DNA of 64,000 nucleotides from Canna indica (GCA_034359265.1 CP136896.1:4929501-4993500), one strand, 5' to 3'; positions 1 through 11,712 are shown, numbered from the stretch's first letter. The notes: generated by a model not told the origin, from the letters alone. Made by a program: numbers and translations.

Positions 1-158
1 CTCAAGGGAATATAGTATGGTTCTCGTCCAAAGTTTCGTCAACTTTTGAGCTCTAGTTCCTGCAACATTTTCTGAAGTAATGTAGATTTTGTCTCAAGGA
101 AAAAAAAAAAAAACAATAAATGCTTCTTTTTTTAATAACATCATGATGCCAAACCTGA

Positions 159-335
159 TGTTCCCACGCTCGATCATTCCAAGATCACAAGCGCGTGATT
201 CCCTTAATTAACGAAGCAGTTTATGCTTCTACTAGTGTTGATGGCAAAGATTTTAGGATCAGCAAGTCACTTATCCTTTGGAAAAAAACAGCAACACAAG
301 AGGAAATTGATGCAATTCAAGCAGTAAAGAGATAG
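159..335 (+). CDS. possible 3'-terminal exon of an unrecognised gene
   Basis: An open frame without an ATG runs from just after a TGA at 156-158 to a TAG at 333-335, about 58 residues. The composition is protein-like: it contains RVIPLINEAVY, then SVDGKDFRISKS, and ends EEIDAIQAVKR. It could be the last exon of a + strand gene entering from the left edge, with an acceptor AG somewhere at 175-190. I do not recognise the family. The sequence before it is AT-rich with an A run at 101-114, like an intron or a 3' UTR. It may equally be a decayed coding fragment lying in the 3' flank of the convergent LTA2-like gene. Low certainty. Confidence 0.25.
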   Translation, partial: CSHARSFQDHKRVIPLINEAVYASTSVDGKDFRISKSLILWKKTATQEEIDAIQAVKR

Positions 336-612
336 CCGTTACGAAGTTAAAAATATCATGACATTATCGAAATATACTTGGCGCAACAAAACTTTATTCA
401 AATATCAGTGTCACAGACAATTCTCCAGAATAAGGTACAAACCAACCGAAAAAATTCAAAATTTTCTTGAACAACAAAATATTTCTAAACCGGAACATGT
501 AATGGTTTCTCTACAAGAAACAATAACCACGAACGGATATCAATAATCAGCATTTCCGTGTCAAGGAGTTTTCAAGCAGCTTTCTAGGGAAATATTAATT
601 CTATGGCAGCAG

Positions 613-3600
613 TTACATAGTGAGAGCTTTGGGGTTCTCTATGATTTGAGCTAAAGTTTGCAAGAAAGCAGCAAGATCAGCACCATAAATGACACGGTGG
701 TCAGCAGTAACATTCACCTGCAAGGATTTTATTTTAGTATTTAGAATTGGGGCAAACTAAATAAGTACTACCCGTTTGGTAATCCAAAATCATTGACAAG
801 AAATGCAATTTAAGGCAATGTGAATGGGAAAATGGAAATATGGAAATAGGAATAGGACTTCCACATTTTTTGGGGTTAAATATAACATAAGAGTGACGTT
901 AATTATCTCATTCCACCTCCCTCATGCCCTCCATGAGAATGCAAACCTATTAAAAATTTCATCGTTCCAATTTCTTAAATGTCATTCCAATTCAGTTCAT
1001 ATATCAGACATCCTAAGATCATGAAACGGCTTCTCAAATCACATTCTATTGTGCTCATTCCCCGTGTTTCCAAATGGGTCCAAAAGTTAATTTAGATGCA
1101 ATCACTAAGATGGTCAGTAACCATAAGAGACGATATACCTGCATCTGGTTCTTCAATCCAATTCTACCGTCCTTGCTAGCAACAACAGTTAGTTCAGATG
1201 CACCAACAGCCATGATTGCCCCCTGCAATAAGTTTTGGTGAAAAATTAGAAAGAAAATACAGACTCTTTTCATTTCATATATGTAGTCATTGAAAATGTT
1301 GTTCCAGATAATTTTGCAAGGATTGACACTTACAGTTCCAGGAGGCAGAATTGCATCAAAGCGATCAACACCAAACATTCCAAGATTTGAAAGAGTGAAT
1401 GTACCTGGAGAATGAAAATAGAAAGTTGATACCCTGAAACCAAAAGCAGTTTCCCAAAATCTGTTGACATTTTTTTAACAAAATACATAATATCATGTAG
1501 CCTTGTGAATGCCCAACAAATACTGATCCTAGAATTCACAACCAGGGTTGATTTCTTGATATTAAAATTCCAATAATTTTGTTAATTTTTATTGGGTCAC
1601 TACTTATCCCAAAAAAGTGAAAAAACTGAAAACATCTAGGTTTATGTATTTGTAGCACTCCCCCACCCATGTGAGCAAACAAATTGGACTGAATTGGCTT
1701 ACTTAATTGAGGGTAATTGATTTTAAAATGTGCCTTTTACAGGATAACTCCTACGATGACACAATACTAACTTTGATTGGTTAACCACTTACCCCAAAAG
1801 ATTAAATTGTTAGGGAATGGCTCAATCTACACTTTTATATTCTTAATAGATAGCATCACATTTACACATCAAAAAGAAAAGAAAACCGGGTCTTCTTTGT
1901 ATTTTATAGTATGATACATTACGATTAATAAATAGTGCCTTGAAACATTAATCCTATGGTGGACAAGCGCTAAGGGAATGGTTGGTACGGTATTTTAATA
2001 CCCATATCATAGATGATTGGAAAGTGAAAATTCCATCTCCATGAATGGATAACTGCTAGTGGTTTAAATTAATTCTTTCAGGTTTTTTACTTCACTGGTT
2101 CACAATTGTTTGCACAATGGTTAGGTAAATTCATAATAATGATTAAAACTGAATAAAGAAAAGAAAGAACTAGTAGAGATAGTAAAAACAAAAGAAAAAA
2201 GGGGCAATACAAGAAAAGAGATTGTTTGAAATCCTTTTCTGGTTACACCTTTCCAACAGAAGACACATTTAAAATAAATATAATCTATGTCAGAAAAATA
2301 ACACATAACTAGCCAGAATACAGTAAAGAGAAAAATAGAAACAAATGGCAAGGCACATGTCTTGTGCGTTCTCAATCCTCATTCATTTTATGGAGCCTTC
2401 ACTGAGGTGAGATGTAAAAACGCACCCTTTGATATGCTTTGCATGTTACACATGCATCAATAAACCATTACATATGAGGCAACAAGCATGACACTCGAGA
2501 TGTTACTATCCCAGCCAATGCCTTGATTTCAGAAGTAGATCTAGGGTAACCTAACCAATTCTGAATTAAACATGCATGAAGAGTATTAGGTTTCTTGATT
2601 CTAATACCTTAAAGAAGATACCAATCTCCTGATATAATATTTTTTAACTTCTCATTTGTTGCAGCAAACTTACTATTGGTCATTTCTAGATCCCTAATCA
2701 TAAGAAAGCTTAACATCTTCTGCTAATTTTATTTTTGGATATACTATGAATCAATCACTTGTCAGCAAAGAGAAAGTCATATCTTGGCATGTTGGTAAAA
2801 TTGTAAATTACTTGTAGGCTAGTAAAAAAATAATGCAATAGATAACCAGGAACACAACCTCCATATATCAAAGTGATTAACTGATTATGTTGTGAAAATA
2901 TGACCTTATGTAAGTTACCCAGTGCATTTCTGTGTCACTTCCATGCATACATAGAAATGAAGCCCATATCTTTTTTGTCTTACTTATTATCTCAAGGTCC
3001 AGCGAAGATCAACAAATTATAAAAGAAATAAAATATCAAATTGTAGTAATTTGCATCATGTACTAATGCCATTAACTATGTATGATACAGAATTTATAAA
3101 ATCATATTTTAATTGGGTAACCAACCTAGATACTAGATATTTCTTTCACCATCTCTTTTTTCCAATTATATCTAACTATTTGCAACCACTGCTGATGTCT
3201 TAGTATGATATGCATTTAATTGGTATCCTCTCTAGATATTTCTTTCTTCATCACCTCTTTCCAATGATCTTTAGCATCTTAAAATCAAAAAAGGATGGAG
3301 ATCTTTTTTGAAAATATTTATCCAATGTAGATCATTCATATTTAAGTTGACTAAACCTAAGAGTCCTCTGTTCTAATTTTGAAAAGCCAAGATTAACGAG
3401 AGTAGAGTTGACAAAAAATATGCTATTTTTTTATGTTGATTCATATATGCTGTCTTGTGAGTGGATAACTGGTACAAAGTTCTGCTTTGTAAGATGTAAA
3501 CCATGAGAAAACCAAAATTTGTATGGCTATGTCTGCCCCATGATAGAAACATGCAACTTGAAGTTTTTGAAAAGCACAAAACATGTTACCCAACAATTAA

Positions 3601-5491
3601 GCGCAGTTTAATGTTTACTATGGCTCACAGTTTTCCATATGCTTACAAGACACTTTATATCCTTAAGAGTTAAGACTCATAATGTAACCAGCCATCATCA
3701 ACATTAATTCATTTTCTACTCTTGAACAAATTATGTACATCAAAATTCACAAATTCCTAGCTCTAATTGATATAATTTTGCATGTCAATACATCATGAAC
3801 CTGATTAATGGCAACATAGAAAGAATGTTTAAACAGAACATTTCCAGAAATCCTAATTCAACTTGGAACATTGAACATAGCAGACCATACTATACTTGTT
3901 CTAGTAAAACTTATCATGGCCCATGTAATATGGATTATATTTTTATAAGAATAAAGAGTAAATTCTGGTTTTGAAAAGGTTCATAAGGAAAAAAACAATA
4001 ATTGCAACCATCATCAAGTAGATCTTTGACAAATATTTTAATTGTGGAAAACTACCTTAAGTAAGGGTTCTAAAATAACGAATGCTGTTTTGTAATAGCA
4101 GCTGCAACAGAACTCAAATTTTTAATATGCTATGAGCAGAGTTTAAAAATTACCTGTATTGTATTCATGAGGCTGCAGTTGCTTGGCTCTCGCCTTATCA
4201 ACCAACTCCTTCCATTTCCTTGACAATGAGTATAAATCAACCTAAAGAATCAACCATTTAAACCCTTAATAGGATGTTCCTAACACTCTGATCACAATCA
4301 CGAAAGAAATTGGGTACCTTGTCTGCATCCTGAAGTACTGGCGTGATCAATCCTCCATCAATGGCCACAGCAACAGCAATGTTGATGCTGCTGTTGTAAG
4401 TAAAGCTCTTGCCATCCCTGCAACTGGAGTTAACAACGGGGTGTTTTGTCAAGGCCATTGCAGTTGCCTTCGCCAGCAACGCAGTCATGGTAACCCCCTT
4501 CGGCTTAACCTTCACCCAAATGAATAAAAAACAACATCCAATAACCAATTATCAGCTAGAGAAAAAAAAGAATAGTCCTCTGAACATTTAGATTGAAAAC
4601 ACTCACTTTCTTGTATAGTTCGTCTAGTGCATTTGTGGTGATCGTATAACCAACTCGAAATGTCGGAACTGAGAGGCTCTCAACCATGTTCTTGCTAACG
4701 GCACCCTGCATCGTGGTGAATGGAACCACAGTGCCCAATTGAATAGTTGGAGAAGAAGGGGCCTTTGCTGATCCAGATTCCACCACTGTTTGAGGTGGAA
4801 CAGCCAGCACAGCTGCAGCAGCTTCCACATCCTTGGCAACGACACGTCCCATTGGCCCGGTCCCTACCACCAATGCTAGGTCCACCTTCAAATCCTTAGC
4901 AAGCTTCTTCGCATAGGGTGTAGCGACTATCCGCTGCCCACCATCCGACGCTGGATGTGTCGAAGAAGCGGCTACTGGAGAGGGTTTTGGAGGCGGAGGG
5001 GCAATGGTCTGCGGCGGAGGGGAAGATGGCGCTTGGGCAGGAGGAGGGGGAGGAGAGGCAGCGGGAGGGGCGGCGGCGGAGGCAGACGAGGAGGAGGAGG
5101 AGGCTTGGGATTTGGCAAGGGGGATCTCATCCTCCGACTCGGCGAGGAGAGCAATGGCGGAGCCGACGGGGGCGACGCCGCCCTCCTCGACCATGATGGC
5201 GGCAAGGTACCCGTCGTAGAAAGTCTCGACGTCCATGTCCGCCTTGTCGGACTCGACGACAACAACGCTCTCGCCCTTGGCTAGGCGTTCGCCCTCTGAC
5301 TTGACCCAGGATACGATCTTTCCCTCCGTCATGGTGGAGCTCAGCGCCGGCATGAAGATTTCGCGGATCTTTGCGGAGATCCGCGTCGAGTGTGCAGCGG
5401 GACGGCGGGAGGGGCGGCGGCCAAAGGAGGGGCGGGAGGAGGTGGAAGGAAGGAAAGAGGAGGTGAGGCGAAGATGGAGGAGGGCGGCCAT
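613..5491 (-). CDS. LTA2: Plastidial dihydrolipoamide acetyltransferase (E2 of pyruvate dehydrogenase), LTA2 type
   Basis: Six exons on the minus strand join in phase: 5491-4607, 4509-4318, 4241-4154, 1404-1334, 1222-1139 and 717-613, giving 474 residues. The E2 core of plastid pyruvate dehydrogenase moves acetyl groups from lipoamide to CoA for fatty acid synthesis. The first ~45 residues are Ser/Arg-rich with few acids, as in a plastid transit peptide. A lipoyl domain follows, with ESDKADMDVE carrying the lipoyl lysine near residue 83. Then come an Ala/Pro/Ser linker (~130-180), an E3-binding domain (ATPYAKKLAKD, GTGPMGRVVAKDVE, ~189-225) and the acetyltransferase domain (~255-474). The active-site stretch is ADHRVIYGADL near residue 447, with Tyr where most E2s have Asp. 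The protein ends at ALTM. The length fits Arabidopsis LTA2 (about 480). Intron 3 is 2.7 kb. Confidence 0.95.
770..1080. repeat. possible MITE in the last intron of the LTA2-like gene
   Basis: The intron 718-1138 contains a ~310-bp segment that starts ACCCGTTTGGTAATCC and ends with the near inverse (reverse complement GACCCATTTGGAAAC). This is a short imperfect terminal inverted repeat of the sort seen in PIF/Harbinger-like MITEs. No clear target duplication is visible, so the call is tentative. Confidence 0.3.
1405..4153 (-). other. large intron 3 of the LTA2-like gene
   Basis: These 2.75 kb of AT-rich sequence separate the exon ending in ...HEYNT from the exon beginning GTFTLSNLGMFG. No transposase, LTR, inverted repeat or RNA gene was recognised in it. 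Short open frames here have no protein-like composition. Confidence 0.8.
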
Positions 5492-5798
5492 GGATCGTGG
5501 ACTGTGATGCTCTTGTTAGTTGTTGCGAGGTCGGGGAGACAAGCGGGGAAATGAGCAATCGAAAGGTGGATTAATGGAGTGTTGTAGCCGCTTCAAGAGT
5601 TCAAGGGAAGGGCGGAGTTCCCAACGAGGAATTTGGCGAGGATTGGAGTTGGCATCAAGATTTACATAGTGGTCTTGATGGACGGTTGGGATATTTCATG
5701 ATCCTGCTCATTGAGTTGGTTCCACCACTTTAGGCAGCAATTGGATTTGAGTTCGCACCGATTAGCCACAAGATATACAATGACGTCTTAATGTCTTA

Positions 5799-6000
5799 GG
5801 GTATATTTATTTCGTTGGATAAAATAAAATATGATTGGATAATAAATAAAAATATATTGTATATGAATTTTTTAAATTCGATGTACATCGAATTTAATAT
5901 CAATTTTATACATTTTTTTTAAAATTTATGCACTAAACAAACAATGAATATTAATTATCTTTTATCATATCATTTTTTATCCTATGAAGCAAACATGCTC
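5799..6000. mobile_element. Tourist-like (PIF/Harbinger) MITE, 202 bp
   Basis: The element starts GGGTATATTTATTTCGTTGG and ends so that its reverse complement reads GAGCATGTTTGCTTCATAGG, followed on both sides by ATAAAA. It is flanked by TTA on each side (5796-5798 and 6001-6003), the 3-bp target duplication typical of PIF/Harbinger elements. It has no coding capacity. It sits in the shared upstream region of the E2 and WEB-family genes. Confidence 0.65.
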
Positions 6001-7025
6001 TTATAATGAAAATCCCGTGGATAAAAATTATTTCTTTGCGAAGCCATTTTCTCGGAGAGTTTGTATTTTGAGAAAAAAATTGGTTGCTTCATTTTTGTTT
6101 CTTCCATTTTCTTTTTTTTTCATTTAAAAAAAAAATACATTGACGTTCATGACGGCAGAAGCTATGCAAATGATGAAAATCTACGAATATTAACTATGCT
6201 ATGTATTTAAAATATTAATTAAGTTTGGTTAAAATATTATTGAGAAAATTAATGAATCTATCTTAAATTATAATGAAATTAATGAATCTAACCTAATTTT
6301 TAATTTACATCAAATCTAATTTAAAGTTTCGAATTAACATCAATTATATCCCATCATAAGTTGTTGTTAATGAAATCGTTAGTTGCTGACGCAACATCTA
6401 AGTCAGCAATTAATATATTAATTTTTAATACTCGTATGCATAGATCAGTTGTTGAAAATTTAAAAAAACAAAACAAAACAAAATTTTAACTCGACATTCA
6501 TCCCTAAGTTAGAAGTACAAGTTTAACAAATCCTTCTGAACCCTCTCTTTGTACAAGAACATTGGCTTTGGTCTGAAACAATTAATGTTGTGCAATTTGG
6601 TTTTCCATCTCTCTATGTTTCTGCGATCTATCGCATGCAGCCAGTTCTCCCTACAGTGGTGGCCCTAATCTTCAAAACTGAAACATGATGGTTTCTGCCC
6701 GGTCCTCCTTCAAAAGGATAGCAAAATATGTGAATGCAGGACTCCTAATTAACAGCTCATCTCACTTTAGCTTAATTTAAACGTATCTCAACGTACTCTA
6801 TTAATTCGATCTTGAAGTTATAGCTACATAAATCTAAATTCATGTTTCCCTACTTCATACTCCTCAGCAAGAGGTCCACTTAGAACTTAGGGCCCTCTAG
6901 CTGAAGAGTTCTCTTCATTCAGTTGGGAGAAGTGGAGAACTCCCTTTCCTTCTAACCAAGGCAGTATTTTACAGGTACAGCAATGAAGTAGAAGCAAAGC
7001 TATCATCATCGTCTTCATCAAAACA

Positions 7026-7033
7026 TATATATA
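7026..7033 (+). promoter_or_regulatory. candidate TATA box of the WEB-family gene
   Basis: TATATATA lies 42 bases before the ATG at 7075. If it is used, the 5' UTR would be under 20 nt, which is short, so the real promoter may lie further upstream. Confidence 0.35.
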
Positions 7034-7074
7034 CACACATCTTCGTCGACCGATTCCACCATCCATCATCTCAC

Positions 7075-7818
7075 ATGGCAGAAACCATGGAAGGCCAACT
7101 TGATCCGCCGACGGGTTCAGCACAGCCACAGGGAGAGGTGGACACCGCTCGTCCCTTCCGCTCGGTGAAGGAAGCCGTCGCAGTTTTCGGCGAACGCTTT
7201 ACTCCGGCGGCGGGCGATACCTGTTCTCAGAAGGGCGACTATACAAGTTCCAAACTTGACAATGTCCCGAGGCCAATTCATCATCTCCCAGCTCCCAAGC
7301 CAGCCAGCTCAGTGGCGTCTTCACCGCCGTCGAACACCTCATCTGCATCTCCCGTTACCCACGATAAAGAAGATGAGATCGCGGCCTTCAGCTATTTGAG
7401 AAAATTGGAAGCAGAATTAGAGGAGATGAAGCACGAGTTGGTTCTTCTGAAGGAGAGGGATGCTGAGACAGCGAGAACAGTTGCCACTCTCAATTCCCAG
7501 TTCCGGAGGAGCATGTCTAAATTGGCGGCGGAGATTGAGGCAGCCAATGGAGCAGAGAGCACTGTGTCAATGGAGCTCCCCAGGAAAGCTCAAAGTGAGA
7601 GAGGGTACGATTATAGAATGAGGGAACCGGAAGAAAGATTCGAGTATTTACCGAGCTTGAGTCAGGCACTTAGTATCGGCGAGATGGAGAACATATTTAG
7701 CAGGAGAAGAAAGATTAAGGCGCAGAAGAAGAAGCCTATTGTTCCACTAATTGGGGATATTTTCTCCAGGAAAAAGAAGTCCACTGATCTATGCAGCTCT
7801 GTTTACAGCTTTAGCTAA
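7075..7818 (+). CDS. WEB-family (DUF827-like) short coiled-coil protein
   Basis: A single exon encodes 247 residues. The N-terminal motif RPFRSVKEAVAVFGERF (~26-42) is the WEB-family signature. A Ser/Pro-rich spacer follows (~70-95), then an acidic/basic heptad-rich coiled coil (FSYLRKLEAELEEMKHEL and onward, ~104-155). The basic C-terminus, with KKKPIVPLIGDIFSRKK near residues 221-237, matches the short WEB proteins of Arabidopsis (for example At2g17940 and At1g75720). Longer relatives (WEB1, PMI2) act in light-driven chloroplast movement. The role of the short members is not established, so function is inferred only from family. ATG 7075 is the first ATG of the frame; a second Met four codons on is possible. 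A 3' UTR with AT-rich sequence follows. Confidence 0.85.
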   Translation: MAETMEGQLDPPTGSAQPQGEVDTARPFRSVKEAVAVFGERFTPAAGDTCSQKGDYTSSKLDNVPRPIHHLPAPKPASSVASSPPSNTSSASPVTHDKEDEIAAFSYLRKLEAELEEMKHELVLLKERDAETARTVATLNSQFRRSMSKLAAEIEAANGAESTVSMELPRKAQSERGYDYRMREPEERFEYLPSLSQALSIGEMENIFSRRRKIKAQKKKPIVPLIGDIFSRKKKSTDLCSSVYSFS

Positions 7819-8281
7819 ATCTTCTCCACTCACTTGATTGCTTGCATTTTCTTCAGTGTGTGCTGTGAAATCTATTTGTAATTTCTATCCGATGCTGTTT
7901 TTTATGTTATGAGATGTAACTAATACTCTGTTTTACCTGCTTGAGCATAAGTAAATATTTGAAGATCATATTAAGAAAACAAAAAAATGGAGTTATTTGT
8001 CAGCCTCTAATTAATAGGTTTTCAGTTGACAATGGCGTCCAGGAGAGGAGAGCAATGAATTCATGCACCAGCATCAGCTAGCCTGATATAGAAACATGCT
8101 GAGTTGTCTTCCCGTTCTTTCCTCTCTCTTCATGGCCCTCGTTTTACGCGATCCCGTGTTGAATGCTTCAACCATTGCCTTCTTCCAAGGAAGCCAACCC
8201 TTCTCTCCATGGAGATGACAACGATCAACAAGAGAGAACGCTGATGCAGATGTGACCAAACTGAATCCACAAGCCAAAGAG

Positions 8282-8800
8282 ATGCCGCCCAACGAGGGAA
8301 GAGGCGGCGACGTCTGCATCTGGCTCATCACCTTCCTCTTCTTCCTCGTCCTCCTCGCCGGCGGGGCCTTCCTCGTGCTCTACATCGCCCTACCGGAGTC
8401 CAAAGAGACGGCATGGTTCCCGGTCGTGGGGATGTTCCTCGTCGCCGTCCCGTGGGCCTTCTGGATCCTGACCTGCTTCTACCGGCTCCTCACGACGAGA
8501 GGCGGAGGAGGAGGCCGGACACCGTCGGCGAAAGGAGCTGCGGTGCTCGGCAATGCAGGCTCCTCTAAAACGGGTACCGGCTCTGCCGGCGGGAACTCAC
8601 CGGTTGAATCTCCGGGCGGCGCGAGGAAGGTAAGGTTTGCGAATGCGACGGCGCAGAATGATGCCGCGGGCTCCCCGCGAGGGGCGGGCGGGACGCCGAC
8701 GGGGGCAGAGGGCGGCGACGGCGGCGAGCCGGGCACGGCACGTGATGGCGGATCTATCAACCCCCATGAGAGCGAGGTGCCGTTGGCTCTGTCGATGTGA
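8282..8800 (+). CDS. small two-pass membrane protein with a glycine/serine-rich tail, function unknown
   Basis: An intronless frame of 172 residues starts MPPNEGRGGDVCIWL. The open frame extends 10 codons upstream, but only to a GTG, so the ATG at 8282 is the start. Two hydrophobic segments are clear: ~11-37 (WLITFLFFLVLLAGGAFLVL) and ~45-70 (WFPVVGMFLVAVPWAFWILT), joined by a short loop LPESKET. The last ~100 residues are Gly/Ala/Ser/Thr/Pro-rich, apparently disordered, with one basic patch (GARKVRFA). The exon is strongly GC-rich, unlike its flanks. I recall plant-specific proteins of this layout without assigned function and make no functional claim. It follows the WEB-family gene in the same orientation with a 460-bp gap. 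Confidence 0.7.
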   Translation: MPPNEGRGGDVCIWLITFLFFLVLLAGGAFLVLYIALPESKETAWFPVVGMFLVAVPWAFWILTCFYRLLTTRGGGGGRTPSAKGAAVLGNAGSSKTGTGSAGGNSPVESPGGARKVRFANATAQNDAAGSPRGAGGTPTGAEGGDGGEPGTARDGGSINPHESEVPLALSM

Positions 8801-10234
8801 TCATATTGATGACAAATCTAAGGGATGATCGATCATGCATGCACGTACGTACGTCTCAGTTTTGCGTCAAAGAATTGAAGTAGTCGATCCTTCCTACCAT
8901 ATGTTTTATGCCTGCTTTTGCAATTGGTTTAACAGTACGATCGATCCGTGAAATGAAGCAATTACGTACTCTGCTAGATTTTAATGTGATCTTAATTAGA
9001 ATGTTGTCCATAAATTTGTCCAACAATGTTAATTTACTCATTAGGTTTTCCCCTTAATCTCCGGTACAATTATGATATATTGACAAATAGATCGATGTCC
9101 GTGGCATTAATTTGCATTAATTAATTGGACATGTACATCTTCTATATCACCCCAGCTGTTATTGCCTTATCTCAATTATCGAACATGAGAATTGGTTTAT
9201 AGATCAACGAAACCAAGTCCACATATATGTAGTATGTATATAGTAGATGATCACCCAGGATTTATTATAAGAGGAGAGGATAGATACAAATATTATTTGA
9301 AAAATATAATGTAAATAGTTTATCAAGCAACTGTGTTATACAAATATTTGGTTTGATTTGACACGAGAAGTAATTAAATTCCTCTGTGCATTTCTTGGGA
9401 CCTATAAAAAATATTTGGGAAAAATCGAACTTCTTGGGAAATTGTACTTCCCACGTGACTTCCGATCAACCAAATGACTCATTTGTTTATTAAAAAAGAA
9501 TAGATTCACTAAAATAACAAATTAAGAGAATAAATTTATTGAAATAGTTGTTATGTTGCAAGAGCTCAGCCCATGGAAAAAACTACTATGAGCAATTTCG
9601 ATCCGTAGAAAATTTACATAAGAGATTTGGAGGAATAAACATGAGCAATGAGGGGATAAATATTGATTTGTAAATATGAATTTATGTTCATTCATTCATT
9701 GTCCATATTCACTAATTTTGTACTCATGTTTACTCGTTCATAAATTTTATACGGAGGAACCGCTCGCATAAGTTGCACTCCAGCCCTTGATGCCCAAATT
9801 AATTAACCCCTAAAGTATCCTCTAATGCACATACAACTTCCTCTTCTTCCGCACTAATCCTTTCATTCGCTTCTTTCATCTTCATGTTCAGCTTTTCACA
9901 TGACTTTGTGTTCATCTTATGCTTTCATTAAATTATTTCAATCATACCTAACAATGCAAGGAAAATTATTTTTTGATTTGATTTAAGTGAAAACAAAAAT
10001 AAGGAAACGAAAACTTATTTTTGATATTTAATTTTTTGTTTGTTAGAAATACATTTGGTTGATAAAAATAATATGAGTTTTAGTTACTTAAAACCAATAA
10101 AAATTATCTAATTATAATTTATATTACAAATAAAAGAAGTTATTATCCAATATTGTAACTTGAACTATAAACACCTAAAATAAGTTTACATAAAATCAGA
10201 ATATAAATTTTTGAATCTTTTTTTTAAAAAAGTT
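8801..10234. other. intergenic, AT-rich, nothing recognised
   Basis: This covers the 3' flank of the membrane-protein gene and about 1.2 kb of AT-rich sequence. No long open frame, inverted repeat or RNA gene was recognised before the repeat that begins near 10235. Confidence 0.6.
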
Positions 10235-11425
10235 AAAATTTCATCGATTCAAAAAAATGATTAACTCTGACGATCAATATTGAAAGGGTTAAACATGATT
10301 TTTGCCGTTGATTTATTGAAAATGGGGTAAAAATATTCATAAACTCTTCTTTAATTGATTTTTACCCTTAAACGAACGACAATTATTGAAAAATATCATC
10401 GAACTATTTGAAATGAGTAAAATTACCATAAACTTATTTTTTGATAGATTTTTTACCCTTAGATAAACGAAAATAATTGAAAAATACTAGTATTTTTACT
10501 AGTGGCGGATCCAAAAAATTTTATTAGTGAGGGCAAACTAATACATAAATTTTTAAGACTTCAAGTTCAAGCTAATTTTGATAGTCGACCTCGACGAGTC
10601 TTCATGTTTTGAAAACGTTGCAAAATTTTTTCGTTATCAATGTTGTCAAATACTTCTCTCTCAATGTATGTAACCAAACATTCATTTAACCATTCATCTC
10701 CCATCCTATTACATAATTTATTTTTTTAAAAAAATCATAGTAGAAAAAGTTATTTCAACACTTGATGCTGCCACAGGAAGAATCAATACTAACTTTAAAA
10801 GTAAACAAATCAATGGGTAGATTATATATTTTCTTGTCTCGACTAACTTTACAGAAAGGTCAACGATCATGTTTAGGTACGCTTAAAAATTTATCATTTG
10901 AAATTTTATCAATTCAAAAAAAATGATTAACTCTAACAATCAATATTGAAAGGGTTAAGCGTGATTTTTGACATCGAACTATTGAAAATGAGATGAAAAT
11001 ACCCCTAAACTCTTCTTTGGTTGATTTTTACCCTTAAACAAACGAAAACCGTTGAAAAATATCATCGAACTATTAGAAATGAGTAAAATTACCATAAACT
11101 TATTTTTTGATAGATTTTTTATCCTTAGACAAACGAAAATAGTTGAAAAATACTAGTATTTTTACCCATTTCTAAGGAAAAAAAATGCTTTCTACCTTTA
11201 GGCATGGGTAAAAATACTGGTATTTTTTAACTATTTTCTTTTATCTGAGGGTAAAAAATCTATCAAAAAAAAGTTTAAGAGTATTTTTACCCATTTCTAA
11301 TAGTTCGAGAGTATTTTTCAACTGTTTTCGTTTGTTTAAAGGTAAAAATCAACCCAAAAAGAGTTTATGAGTATTTTTACCCCATTTTCAATAGTTCAAG
11401 GGCAAAAATCACCCTTAACCCATAT
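10235..11425. mobile_element. compound repeat: direct copy, hAT fragment and ~480-bp hairpin
   Basis: A ~265-bp sequence (10235-10500; landmarks TGATTAACTCTGACGATCAA and TGATTTTTACCCTTAAACGA) recurs in the same orientation at ~10900-11178. It recurs again inverted at ~11205-11425, where the reverse complement of TTTAAAGGTAAAAATCAACC can be read. The last two copies form a near-perfect hairpin with a ~25-bp loop. The first copy breaks off after its ATTTTTAC landmark, exactly where a hAT terminal sequence starts (10500). The likely history is a foldback element that was duplicated or interrupted by a hAT insertion. No coding capacity is seen apart from the hAT fragment. Confidence 0.6.
10567..10870 (-). 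pseudogene. hAT transposase C-terminal dimerisation domain, broken
   Basis: Read on the minus strand, the segment contains the hAT dimerisation signature: KLVETRKYIIYPLICLLLK, then LVLILPVAASSVEITFSTM. After a frame break in an A/T run near 10720-10730 it continues CNRMGDEWLNECLVTYIER and IDNEKILQRFQNMKTRR, ending with a stop at 10567-10569. The conserved LPVA.SVE.xFS motif is clear, with Arg/Cys after SVE replaced by Ile-Thr. Downstream, at 10500-10512, the sequence TAGTGGCGGATCC matches the terminus I know from TTF/zinc-finger-type plant hAT elements. Only the 3' end of the transposase remains, so it cannot be functional. Confidence 0.75.
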
Positions 11426-11712
11426 TAGAAAGAGAGATTTATCGGCTTATAGCATATTAATTATGTATTTGCAGTTAATTTATAAGATTAATTTTTGTTG
11501 ATATGATTGTAAAATATTTGCAACCATACAACAATGCACGGTAACAAAAGACGACAAAAGTATGAGCAATGACATCTTATAGTATAAAAAGGAGAAGTAT
11601 CGGTCACAATGTGCTAAAATGAAATAACTTATGGATCAACTATGAAGCGAAGCGACCTTATCCATGTCATCTCATGCTTTTGATTTATATGCAACGACTA
11701 CACATGATCATT

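Larger units (their letters stand above)
5492..7074. other. divergent intergenic region between the E2 gene and the WEB-family gene
   Basis: The two flanking genes are transcribed away from each other, so both promoters lie in these 1.6 kb. The first ~200 bases next to the E2 gene are GC-rich and the rest is AT-rich. The only structured element I see is the short MITE at 5799-6000. No open frame of convincing composition is present. Confidence 0.7.

Noticed and set aside
4955..5558. Several open frames of 70-140 codons overlapping the first E2 exon on both strands
   Set aside because: They are by-products of the GC-rich Ala/Pro/Ser linker and transit-peptide coding sequence; the E2 frame explains the conservation.
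7087..7089. Second ATG as the start of the WEB-family protein
   Set aside because: The upstream ATG at 7075 is in frame and only four codons earlier; nothing favours the later one.
8252..8281. N-terminal extension of the membrane protein
   Set aside because: The extension opens at GTG, not ATG. The first ATG of the frame is at 8282 and gives a normal start.
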